Shown piece by piece: positions 22,436-29,198 of a DNA stretch of 36,232 bases; positions within the stretch are counted from its first letter, which is position 1, and each line of letters opens with the position of its first letter. This DNA comes from Myxococcota bacterium. GTDB lineage: Bacteria > Myxococcota_A > UBA9160 > JAFDET01. The DNA lies in contig JANQFA010000029.1 in NCBI GenBank assembly GCA_028278065.1, positions 1 through 36,232 on the forward strand, in the 5' to 3' direction. Position numbers and translations under genes: made by a program. The notes below the pieces were generated by a model that saw only the letters and a list, made by a program, of their open reading frames with translations, was not told where the DNA came from and ran no database searches.

Positions 22436-23665
22436 ATGCCGCAAAGCGCCGCTCCCTACATCACCATCACCGCCGATACCCACGCGGGTGCGGCGATCGA
22501 CACCTATCGCGAGTACCTCGACGCGGATCGCCGCGACGACTTCGACGCCTGGCGAGGGAGCTACAAGAACCCGGCCAAGAAGCACGTCGGCAGCAAGAAG
22601 ACCAAGAACTGGGACTCCGCCGAGCGCCTGGCCGATCTGCAGGACGACGGCGTGGTGGGCGAGGTGATCTTCCCGAACACCGTCCCGCCCTTCTACGACC
22701 GCGCCTTCCACGTCGCACCGCCTCCCGGCCCGGAGCAGTACACGCGCTACCTGGCCGGGACCCGCGCACACAATCGCTGGCTGGCGGAGTTCTGTGCCGA
22801 GGCGCCCGAGCGACGCGCGGGAATCGGCCTGATCCACCTGAACGACCTCGACGACGCGATCCAGGATGTCGAGTGGATCGCCCGGAACGGCCTGCGCGGT
22901 GGGGTGCTGCTGCCGCTGCCTTCGCCGTCGGACGTGCACTTGAAGCCGCTCAACCATCCGGACTACGACCGTCTCTGGGCCGCCATCCAGGACCACGGTC
23001 TGGTGATGAACCAGCACTCCGGCCAGGGTTCGCCCTTCTACTGCGAGGGCCAGGGCTCGAAAGCGCTCTGGGCGCTGGAGATGTCGTTCTTCGTCCAGCG
23101 CGGCTTCACGCATCTCATCATGGGCGGCGTCTTCGAGCGCTTCCCGAAGCTCCGCTACATCCTCACCGAGTCCGGCTGCTCCTGGGCTCCCGGCCTCATG
23201 CGCCAGCTCGACGGGATGTACCTGGCCTGGAAGGCCGGCGCGATCGGCGAGATCGACACGTCCAAGGATCCGGCCCTGAAGGAGCTGCCCAGCTTCTACG
23301 CGAAGCGGAACTGCTGGTACGGAGCCAGCTTTCCTTCGCCCCGCGACATCCAGGGACGCGACGTGGTGGGCGTGGACCGCATTCTGTGGGGGAACGACTA
23401 CCCGCACTACGAGGGCTGCTACCCCTACTCGCGAGAGAACATGCGCTTCGCCTTCGCCGACGTGGACCCGAAGCACGTGCGCATGATGCTGGGCGAGAAC
23501 GCCGCGGATCTCTACGGCTTCGACCTCGAGGCCCTGCGACCCGCCGCGGACGAGGCGGGCATCACCCCGGAGCTGGTGGCCACTCCCCTCGACGAGATAC
23601 CCGCCGACTCCACCTGCATCACCTTCCAGCGCGCCCGCTTCGAGCAGGCCCGCGCCGCGGGCTGA
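22436..23665 (+). CDS. Amidohydrolase-2 family metal-dependent hydrolase, second member
   Basis: 409-aa TIM-barrel hydrolase/decarboxylase of PF04909. N-terminal metal motif reads ITADTHAGAAIDTYREYL (D14, H16), then VIFPNTVPPFYDR, the mid-barrel NQHSGQG, GGVFERFPKLRYILTESGCSW and late RILWGNDYPHYEGCYPYS, with the Asp of the active site in GNDYPH. It is clearly related to the protein at 16756 in the C-terminal barrel (both have the [ST/GN]DYPHxEG motif) but the two differ across most of the N-terminal half, so they are distinct paralogue groups rather than a recent duplication. Substrate unknown. It has its own leaderless promoter and no operon partner immediately downstream, apart from the exported methyltransferase-like gene with its own promoter. 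Confidence 0.88.
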   Translation: MPQSAAPYITITADTHAGAAIDTYREYLDADRRDDFDAWRGSYKNPAKKHVGSKKTKNWDSAERLADLQDDGVVGEVIFPNTVPPFYDRAFHVAPPPGPEQYTRYLAGTRAHNRWLAEFCAEAPERRAGIGLIHLNDLDDAIQDVEWIARNGLRGGVLLPLPSPSDVHLKPLNHPDYDRLWAAIQDHGLVMNQHSGQGSPFYCEGQGSKALWALEMSFFVQRGFTHLIMGGVFERFPKLRYILTESGCSWAPGLMRQLDGMYLAWKAGAIGEIDTSKDPALKELPSFYAKRNCWYGASFPSPRDIQGRDVVGVDRILWGNDYPHYEGCYPYSRENMRFAFADVDPKHVRMMLGENAADLYGFDLEALRPAADEAGITPELVATPLDEIPADSTCITFQRARFEQARAAG

Positions 23666-23721
23666 TCGAGCAGGTGCGCGCGCCCGGGCGTCGGACCCGG
23701 AGCGCGGGCCGCGGGGGGTGG

Positions 23722-23727
23722 TAGGCT
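23722..23727 (+). promoter_or_regulatory. -10 box TAGGCT, leaderless promoter of the isoaspartyl methyltransferase-like gene
   Basis: TAGGCT ends 8 nt before the in-frame GTG at 23736. An upstream in-frame GTG at 23718 would place the box inside the coding region, so 23736 is the better start. Confidence 0.55.
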
Positions 23728-23735
23728 CTGGATCG

Positions 23736-24461
23736 GTGGTCCCCCCGGCGCCGTTGCGACCGCTCGGAGGATGGCGGGCCGCGGCCGCGTGCCTCGGCCT
23801 GTTCGCGGCGACGACCGCGGCGGACCCCGGCGACACCCGCCGCGAGGAACGCATGAGCATGGTGGCGGAGCAGATCGAGGTCCGGGGCGTGAGGGATCCG
23901 CGCGTCCTGGACGCGCTGCGAAGTGTCCCGCGCCACGAGTTCGTCCCCGAGGACGTGCGCCCGATGGCCTACGACGATCGGGCGCTTCCCATCGGACACC
24001 GCCAGACGATCAGCCAGCCCTACGTGGTGGCGGTGATGACCGAGCTGGCCCGGCCGACAGCGGAGTCGAAGATCCTCGAGATCGGGACCGGCTCCGGCTA
24101 CCAGGCGGCGATCCTCTCGCTGGTGGCGGGAGAGGTGTACAGCATCGAGATCGTCGAGCCGCTGGCCGAGCGCGCCAAGGAGACCCTGACCCGCCTCGGC
24201 TACGAGGTCCACCTGCGGACCGGCGACGGCTACGAGGGCTGGCCCGAAGCGGCTCCCTTCGACGCCATCGTGGTGACGGCGGCCCCGCCCGAGGTGCCCC
24301 AGGCCCTGAAGGACCAGCTCCGCGTCGGGGGCCGTCTCGTGATCCCCGTCGGCCGCTACTGGCAGGAGCTCAAGGTCCTCACCCGAACGCAGGACGGATT
24401 CGAGGAGCAGAGCGTCTTCCCGGTGCGCTTCGTACCGATGGTCCCCGGCAGGGACGAGTGA
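23736..24461 (+). CDS. pcm: Protein-L-isoaspartate O-methyltransferase family protein, probably exported
   Basis: 241-aa S-adenosylmethionine-dependent methyltransferase that repairs isoaspartyl residues in aged proteins. Characteristic stretches: RVLDALRSVPRHEFVPEDVR, ALPIGHRQTISQPYVVAVMT, SAM motif I KILEIGTGSGYQAAILS, then VYSIEIVEPLAERAKETL, FDAIVVTAAPPEVPQ and GGRLVIPVG. Before the domain there is a hydrophobic stretch (WRAAAACLGLFAATTAADPG, about residues 12-31) that looks like a signal peptide, a variant known for some periplasmic members of the family. The start GTG 23736 is chosen from the promoter box; it keeps the signal peptide. Convergent with the P450 gene (30 bp between stops). 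Confidence 0.85.
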   Translation: MVPPAPLRPLGGWRAAAACLGLFAATTAADPGDTRREERMSMVAEQIEVRGVRDPRVLDALRSVPRHEFVPEDVRPMAYDDRALPIGHRQTISQPYVVAVMTELARPTAESKILEIGTGSGYQAAILSLVAGEVYSIEIVEPLAERAKETLTRLGYEVHLRTGDGYEGWPEAAPFDAIVVTAAPPEVPQALKDQLRVGGRLVIPVGRYWQELKVLTRTQDGFEEQSVFPVRFVPMVPGRDE

Positions 24462-24474
24462 CCGCCGCTCCGAC

Positions 24475-24488
24475 GCCTGGCGCCGGGC
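24475..24488. terminator. Short GC hairpin between convergent genes
   Basis: GCCTGGCGCCGGGC can fold on itself between the stops of the methyltransferase-like gene and the P450 gene. It is short, contains a G-T pair and lacks a T-run, so a terminator role is weakly supported. Confidence 0.2.
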
Positions 24489-24491
24489 GCG

Positions 24492-25742
24492 CTACGGAGC
24501 CCGACGACGCAGCGGAAGCTCCCGGCGCCCCCGAACCTGGAACGAGTCCACGAACGCGCGCTCCGGACGGGCGCGCTCGAGGCCCAGCAGCTCGGGGACG
24601 AAGACGCGCAGGGCCGCGCTCGCTTCGAGCCGTGCCAGGGAGGCGCCCAGGCAGAAGTGGTTGCCGAGGCCGAAGGCCAGGTGGCCCCGGGTGTCGCGGT
24701 CCACGTCCAGACGATCGGGGTCGGGGAAGCGGCGCTCGTCGCGGTTGGCGGAAGAGAGGATGGGCAGCACCTGGGCGCCCCTGGGTATGGGAACGCCCGC
24801 CAGCTCGGCGCCCTCCTTCGCGATCCGGCGCACGAACAGGATGGGCCCGTCGAAGCGGAGCGCCTCCTCCACCAGGGAGGGCACCAGCGCGGGATCTGCG
24901 GCCACGCGCGCCAGCTGCTCCGGGTGGTCCAGCAGCGCGTCGACCGCGTTCCCCAGCAGGTTGGTGGTGGTCTCGTTCCCCGCCACGAGGAGCAGCAGGA
25001 TGAACAGGACGATCTCGACGTCGGTCAGGCCGGCTTCGCCCGCCGACGCGTCCACCAGCACGCTGATCAGATCCTCTGCCGGATCGGCGCGCCGCGCGCG
25101 CATGATGGGGCGCATGTAGCGGCCCAGCTCGATGATCACGTCGAGCACGCCCGAGGCGGCGGGGTCCTCCAGGCCCGACCCGGTGCCACCCTCGATCAGC
25201 ACGTCGCTCCAGTGCTTGAACAGATGCCGGTCTTCGGGCGGGATGCCGAGCACCTCGCTGATCACGGTGACCGGGAGCGGCACGGCGACCTCCTCGATGA
25301 AGTCGAAGGACACCCGCCCGCGCACCCGGTCCATCGCCTCGTGCACCAGCTCCTCGATGCGCTTCTCCCAGCTCCGGATGCGGCGCGGCGTGAACCCCCG
25401 GTTGACGATCGCACGCATCAAGCCATGTGCCGGAGGATCCTCCAGGATCAGCATGCGGGCATCGCGCATGCGCAGCGGATTCAGGCGCAGCCCCGCGGTC
25501 AGCTTCCAGAGCAGGCGTGCCTGCTGCAGCGCGCTCATCTGGCGCCGGCGGACGCGATTCAGGACGCGCGTATCCGAGGAGAACCGCTCGGGGCTCTTCA
25601 GCACCTCCACCGCGTGCTCGTAGCGCGTGACCACGAAGGCTCCGGACACCGGCGCCCGGTGGACCGGTGCTTCGTCCCGGAGCGCGCGATAGGCCGGGAA
25701 GGGGTCGTCCCGATGGGTGCGGTCGAAGGGCTCGTAGCCCAT
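24492..25742 (-). CDS. Cytochrome P450
   Basis: 416-aa soluble bacterial P450, a haem monooxygenase needing external ferredoxin and reductase partners, none of which are next to it. Oxygen-activation motif LLVAGNETTTNL (AGNETT at 254-259), ExxR as E293/R296 in SLVEEALRFDGP, and the haem loop HLAFGLGNHFCLGASLAR with the cysteine ligand C364. There is Asn at 256 and Glu at 257 where many P450s have AGxD/ET; this AGNETT form is common in bacterial families acting on terpenes, steroids or fatty acids. The N-terminus EPFDRTHRDDPFPAYRALRD fixes the start; ATG 25742 has a promoter box 6 nt upstream. Divergent from the enoyl-CoA hydratase homologue (93 bp apart). Confidence 0.93.
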   Translation of the reverse strand: MGYEPFDRTHRDDPFPAYRALRDEAPVHRAPVSGAFVVTRYEHAVEVLKSPERFSSDTRVLNRVRRRQMSALQQARLLWKLTAGLRLNPLRMRDARMLILEDPPAHGLMRAIVNRGFTPRRIRSWEKRIEELVHEAMDRVRGRVSFDFIEEVAVPLPVTVISEVLGIPPEDRHLFKHWSDVLIEGGTGSGLEDPAASGVLDVIIELGRYMRPIMRARRADPAEDLISVLVDASAGEAGLTDVEIVLFILLLLVAGNETTTNLLGNAVDALLDHPEQLARVAADPALVPSLVEEALRFDGPILFVRRIAKEGAELAGVPIPRGAQVLPILSSANRDERRFPDPDRLDVDRDTRGHLAFGLGNHFCLGASLARLEASAALRVFVPELLGLERARPERAFVDSFQVRGRRELPLRRRAP

Positions 25743-25748
25743 CGCGAC

Positions 25749-25778
25749 AGGTTGGAGCAGAACAGGGCGTCTCGGCAA
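25749..25778 (-). promoter_or_regulatory. Promoter of the P450 gene: TTGCCG, 18 bp, CAACCT
   Basis: On the minus strand TTGCCG (25778 to 25773) is followed after 18 bp by CAACCT (25754 to 25749), which ends 6 nt before the ATG at 25742. The spacing matches the leaderless promoters elsewhere, but CAACCT is a poor -10 sequence. Confidence 0.35.
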
Positions 25779-25806
25779 CTCCCTCCGTCCGGAGCGAGGG
25801 AGGCGG

Positions 25807-25812
25807 TAGCAT
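25807..25812 (+). promoter_or_regulatory. -10 box TAGCAT ahead of the enoyl-CoA hydratase homologue
   Basis: TAGCAT lies 23 nt before the ATG at 25836; GGAGG in the short leader is 5 nt before the ATG. A leadered transcript is expected. Confidence 0.4.
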
Positions 25813-25835
25813 GGTGCGGACGTTGCGGAGGAACC

Positions 25836-26723
25836 ATGTCGAGCTACGAGCACATCGTCTACGAGAAGGAGCGCGGACGGGCGCGCGTGGTGCTGAACCG
25901 CCCCGAGCGTCACAACGCGATCAGCGGGAGGACGTCGCGCGAGATACACGACGCCCTCTGGGCAGCCGACGCCGACGACGAGGTCCACGCGGTGGTCGTG
26001 AAGGGCAACGGGCCCAGCTTCTGCTCGGGCGCCGACCTGAGGGGCTACGAGGAGTACCCCCGGCGCTCCGGTCGCGGCGGCACGCGGCACATCGACGACG
26101 ACTGCTGGCAGATCGAGGCGGGACAGCGACTGAACATCGCGGCCTTCGAGATGCACAAGCCCGTGATCGCGCAGGTCCACGGCCACTGCCTGGCGCTCGG
26201 CACGGTGATCGCTCTCTTCTGCGACATGGTCATCTGCGCGGACGACGCGCGCATCGGATTCCCGCCGGCTCGGGACCTCGGAGCCCTTCCCTCGAACATG
26301 TGGCTCTACCACGTGGGGCCGCAGTGGGCGAAGCGGCTCACGATGACCGGCGACACCATCAGCGGGGAAGAGGCCGCGATCCTCGGCTTCGCGATGAAGT
26401 CGGTCCCGGCGCATCTCCTGGAGGCCGAGGTCGAAGGGCTCCTCGATCGGCTCGCCAGGATCGACCACCACCTGCTCTCGGCCAACAAGCGCATCGTCAA
26501 CCTGGGGCTCGAGCTGATGGGAGCGCGCACGTTGCAGCGCCTCGCGGCCGAGAACGACGCGCGCGCCCATCTCGCTCCCGGAACCCGCGCCTACTACGAG
26601 CGCGTCCAGCAGCTGGGCGTGACGCGCGCGTTCAAGGAGCGGGACGCCGCATTCGGAGACGGCCGCGCCCGCGTGCGAGGGCCGGAGGTTCGCGACGCGA
26701 AGGGGCGCCTCGTCGACGGCTGA
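25836..26723 (+). CDS. Enoyl-CoA hydratase/isomerase-family protein lacking the usual catalytic glutamates
   Basis: 295-aa crotonase-fold protein. The oxyanion-hole regions are clear: SFCSGADLRGYEE and VHGHCLALGTVIALFCDMVI, and the N-terminus ARVVLNRPERHNAIS is typical. However, where classical enoyl-CoA hydratases carry the first catalytic Glu (xGxPExxLG) this protein has IGFPPARDLGALPSN, and the second Glu region reads MWLYHVGPQWAKRLTMTGD. It therefore belongs to the 'FPPxRxLG' subgroup of actinobacterial and deltaproteobacterial crotonases, for which simple hydration is unlikely; isomerase, hydrolase or lyase chemistry is possible. GGAGG precedes the ATG. CorA follows after 3 bp. The divergent P450 may act in the same catabolic route (inference). 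Confidence 0.82.
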   Translation: MSSYEHIVYEKERGRARVVLNRPERHNAISGRTSREIHDALWAADADDEVHAVVVKGNGPSFCSGADLRGYEEYPRRSGRGGTRHIDDDCWQIEAGQRLNIAAFEMHKPVIAQVHGHCLALGTVIALFCDMVICADDARIGFPPARDLGALPSNMWLYHVGPQWAKRLTMTGDTISGEEAAILGFAMKSVPAHLLEAEVEGLLDRLARIDHHLLSANKRIVNLGLELMGARTLQRLAAENDARAHLAPGTRAYYERVQQLGVTRAFKERDAAFGDGRARVRGPEVRDAKGRLVDG

Positions 26724-26726
26724 GCG

Positions 26727-27935
26727 ATGGCCGACGGCGGCAAAGGATGCCAGAATCCACCCGTCGTGCTGTCGCAGGCGCCCCACACCGACCCGGACCA
26801 GTTCTTCGGCATCAGCTTCGATCCGCAGGAGCGGACCGCCCGCCGCTTCGATCGCGAGGCGCTGCGGAGGGAGTCCGCGGACCCCTCCGTCTTCTGCTGG
26901 ATCGACGTCCAGGCGGACGACATCGGGGTGCTGAACGACCTGCTCAAGAACTGGAACATCGATCTGGCCCTCATCAACCACTTCGAAGAACCGGAGGTCC
27001 TGCCCCGGATCGTGGAGCGGAACGACTGCGTGGCGTTCTACCTGTACCAGGTGATCGATCCGGAAGAGCACCTCGACACGGCCCGCACGATCGAGGAGAT
27101 CGAGTTCGCCCGCACGGTCATGGTGCTCGGCGCGGACTTCATCATCACCTTCCATCGGCGCTCGATCGCGGTGATCGACTACGTGAAGACCCACTGCGAG
27201 GACGCCTTCCGCCTGGCGGGCCAGACACCCAGCTTCGTGACGTTCCTCTTCATGGAGCGCTGCCTGTACGACTACGCCCACCTCAATCTGGCCAACGACA
27301 ACTTCCTGGACGTGATCCAGGAGCACGTCTTCTACGGTCACCAGGAGGAGCTGGCAGCGGGCCTCGCGATCGCCGGTCGCAACATCCTCACCCTCAAGAA
27401 GCTCACCTCGAGCGCCCAGATCGTCCTCATGCTGCTGGCGACCAAGGAGAACCCCTTCATCAGCGCTCCGGCCCGCGGCTTCTTCCGGGAGATGCTCCAG
27501 AACGCGAATGCCGTACGGGACGCCGTGGACTCCTCCCGGGACCTCCTGCACAGCGTCCTGGCCAACATCCAGGCGGCCGCCGCCAACCGCACCAGCGACG
27601 TGGCTCGCGTGCTGACGGTGCTCTCGGGCGTCCTCCTGCCGCTGACGCTGGTCACCGGCATCTACGGCATGAACTTCGAGAACATGCCGGAGCTGGGCTA
27701 CCGCTTCGGCTATTTCGGTGTGCTCGGCGCCCTGGGCGTGGTCGCCTGCGGGCTCCTGCTGCTCTTCCGCCACTTCGGCTGGCTTCGGGGAGTCAGCTCC
27801 CTGTCGCGCCCCGCCAAGGCGCCGCCGAAGGTCCCGGAGATCAACGGCGAGCTGCGTTCGGTCCCCACCGGCAGCCTCGGCGGGTCGCGCAGGGTCGTCG
27901 CGTCCGAGCGGCGAGACGAGCCGGCGAGCGGCTAG
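26727..27935 (+). CDS. corA: CorA-family divalent-metal (Mg2+/Co2+) transporter
   Basis: Homopentameric inner-membrane channel for magnesium or cobalt. The long cytoplasmic N-terminal domain (to about residue 280) ends in the pore-lining helix, followed by two C-terminal membrane helices with the signature TGIYGMNFENMPEL (about residues 311-324; GMN motif at about 313-315) and GVVACGLLLLFRHFGWLRG. 402 aa is normal with the extra N- and C-terminal tails. The start could be ATG 26727, 3 nt after the hydratase stop, or GTG 26766, which lies 9 nt after a CAGAAT box and gives MLSQAPHTDPDQFF; I give the longer form. Its stop shares CTAG with the convergent regulator gene. Confidence 0.88.
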   Translation: MADGGKGCQNPPVVLSQAPHTDPDQFFGISFDPQERTARRFDREALRRESADPSVFCWIDVQADDIGVLNDLLKNWNIDLALINHFEEPEVLPRIVERNDCVAFYLYQVIDPEEHLDTARTIEEIEFARTVMVLGADFIITFHRRSIAVIDYVKTHCEDAFRLAGQTPSFVTFLFMERCLYDYAHLNLANDNFLDVIQEHVFYGHQEELAAGLAIAGRNILTLKKLTSSAQIVLMLLATKENPFISAPARGFFREMLQNANAVRDAVDSSRDLLHSVLANIQAAAANRTSDVARVLTVLSGVLLPLTLVTGIYGMNFENMPELGYRFGYFGVLGALGVVACGLLLLFRHFGWLRGVSSLSRPAKAPPKVPEINGELRSVPTGSLGGSRRVVASERRDEPASG

Positions 27936-28432
27936 CCCCGCGCGGCGAGCGCAGCGAGGCAGTCCGGGCAGAGCCAGGTGGCCTGCGCCCGTGGGTCGTC
28001 GCTGAGTCCCAGATGGGCGCGCTCTCCGCGCGCCAGCTCCCGGGCGCAGACCGAGCAGTCGACCGCGCGATTGAGAACGGCGTCGTTCCAGGCGGCGACG
28101 TGGGCGAGGTCCTGCAGGAGCCCGCCTTCCGGACGCGCCGGCAGGAGCCCGCCTTCCGGACGCGCCGCGACCAGGCGGCGCGCGTTGTCCCGGGCATGGC
28201 GCGCCAGGTGAACCGAGTCGCTCACGATCCGGTCGACGTCGCTGGCCACGCCGTCGACCAGGTCCAGGGCGTCCTCGAGCACGCTGCGAATCAGCTGGGA
28301 GACGCTGGAGCGGCGGCGCCGCGCCTCCGCCTTGAGGGCCACCTCGAGGTCGCGCGGCACGCGCGTCTGGACCAGCCGGTCCTTCCGATCGGACGGGCGC
28401 TTGGAGCGCCTGCGGGACGCGCGGGCAGCCAC
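27932..28432 (-). CDS. Ribbon-helix-helix DNA-binding protein with C-terminal Cys-rich tail
   Basis: 166-aa candidate transcriptional regulator. A basic N-terminus (ARASRRRSKRPSDRKDR) precedes a CopG/Arc-type fold: beta strand LVQTRVPRDLEV then helices ALKAEARRRRSSVSQLIRSV (about residues 20-55). A middle helical part is interrupted by a duplicated nonapeptide (ARPEGGLLP, ARPEGGLLQ). The C-terminus carries two CxxC pairs, CSVCAREL and WLCPDCLAAL, a likely zinc site. No exact family is recognised. GTG 28432 is chosen as start because TACGCT stands 6 nt before it. A palindrome in the shared intergenic region suggests autoregulation and control of the divergent lipase gene (inference). Its stop overlaps the corA stop at CTAG. 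Confidence 0.72.
   Translation of the reverse strand: MAARASRRRSKRPSDRKDRLVQTRVPRDLEVALKAEARRRRSSVSQLIRSVLEDALDLVDGVASDVDRIVSDSVHLARHARDNARRLVAARPEGGLLPARPEGGLLQDLAHVAAWNDAVLNRAVDCSVCARELARGERAHLGLSDDPRAQATWLCPDCLAALAARG
28114..28167. repeat. Perfect 27-bp tandem duplication inside the ribbon-helix-helix gene
   Basis: 28114-28140 and 28141-28167 are identical and keep the reading frame, adding nine residues (ARPEGGLLx). Identity at all 27 bases suggests a recent event or an unstable site. Confidence 0.95.
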
Positions 28433-28438
28433 GCCCCC

Positions 28439-28444
28439 AGCGTA
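28439..28444 (-). promoter_or_regulatory. -10 box TACGCT, leaderless promoter of the ribbon-helix-helix gene
   Basis: On the minus strand TACGCT (28444 to 28439) ends 6 nt before the GTG at 28432, the same box and spacing as at 20014-20009. Its -35 region falls in the AT-rich island. Confidence 0.55.
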
Positions 28445-28456
28445 CTACGATTCGGC

Positions 28457-28485
28457 TTGAAATGTAATCTTTTGTAATACAACAT
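28457..28485 (+). promoter_or_regulatory. Promoter of the lipase-like gene in an AT-rich island
   Basis: TTGAAA (28457-28462), then 17 bp, then CAACAT (28480-28485), which ends 6 nt before ATG 28492. TGTAAT at 28473-28478 is an alternative -10 giving a short leader. TGTAAT occurs twice, at 28463 and 28473, one helical turn apart. This is the most AT-rich stretch in the window. Confidence 0.5.
28472..28482. promoter_or_regulatory. Palindrome TTGTAATACAA, candidate operator
   Basis: Exact inverted repeat TTGTA / TACAA around a single central A, overlapping the lipase promoter and about 28 bp from the -10 box of the adjacent ribbon-helix-helix gene. Short palindromes like this are typical operators for that protein class. 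Confidence 0.45.
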
Positions 28486-28491
28486 GGCCGC

Positions 28492-29190
28492 ATGCTCAGC
28501 GACCACGACCCGCACGCCGTCCGCAGCGCGATCGGCCGCGAGGCCCTCTCCTTCCTGGCCCACGGCCTCCTCTACCCGTTCGGAACGCGCAGCCGGCAGC
28601 TCCGCACCGCGCGTCGGTCCGGCCAGCGCACGGTGGTCTTCGTCCACGGGCTGGGCGCCAATCGCGCGGGCTTCCTCCCGCTCAGGGGCTACCTGCGCCT
28701 GCACGGACACGCCCAGCAGCTCTCCTACGACTACCGGAGCTCGGGCTCGCTGGAGAGCCTGGCCCTCGGCCTCAAGCGCGCGATCGACACGTCGGTGGGC
28801 GGTGGGCGCATCGACCTCGTCGCCCATTCGATGGGCGGGCTGGTCGCGCGCTTCTACCTGCAGCAGCTCGGTGGCGCCCGTCGGGTCGACCGGCTGATCA
28901 CCCTGGGCACCCCGCACCGAGGCTCCCACGCCGCGAACTTCATCCCGTCCGCCCTGGTGAGACAGCTCCTCCCGGACGGACCCTTCCTGCGCCACCTCAA
29001 CGGGCTTCCCGCGCCCGACGTGCACACCACCAGCATCGTCGCCGGCCGCGACCTCCTGATCCAGCCGACCGACTCAGCCGCCTGCCCCTTCGGCGAGACC
29101 GTCCGCTTCGCGGAGCTGGGCCACGTCGAGCTGCTCTTCCGCCCCGAGGTCATGGCCGAGGTCGCCAGCCGGCTGCGACCCGAGCGCTGA
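28492..29190 (+). CDS. Lipase-like alpha/beta hydrolase
   Basis: 232-aa serine hydrolase resembling the small lipases and PGAP1-like esterases. The oxyanion loop TVVFVHGLGANRAGF (about residues 47-61) and nucleophile elbow VAHSMGGLVARFYL (S113) are clear; LITLGTPHRGSHAANFIP is the usual follow-on of lipase families. The catalytic Asp is probably in IVAGRDLLIQP and the His in AELGHVELLF. There is no signal peptide, so it is likely cytoplasmic. ATG 28492 fits the promoter spacing; an out-of-frame ATG lies 8 nt upstream. It is divergent from the ribbon-helix-helix regulator, which may control it, and ends 8 bp from the convergent radical SAM gene. Confidence 0.85.
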   Translation: MLSDHDPHAVRSAIGREALSFLAHGLLYPFGTRSRQLRTARRSGQRTVVFVHGLGANRAGFLPLRGYLRLHGHAQQLSYDYRSSGSLESLALGLKRAIDTSVGGGRIDLVAHSMGGLVARFYLQQLGGARRVDRLITLGTPHRGSHAANFIPSALVRQLLPDGPFLRHLNGLPAPDVHTTSIVAGRDLLIQPTDSAACPFGETVRFAELGHVELLFRPEVMAEVASRLRPER

Positions 29191-29198
29191 GCGGTCGA

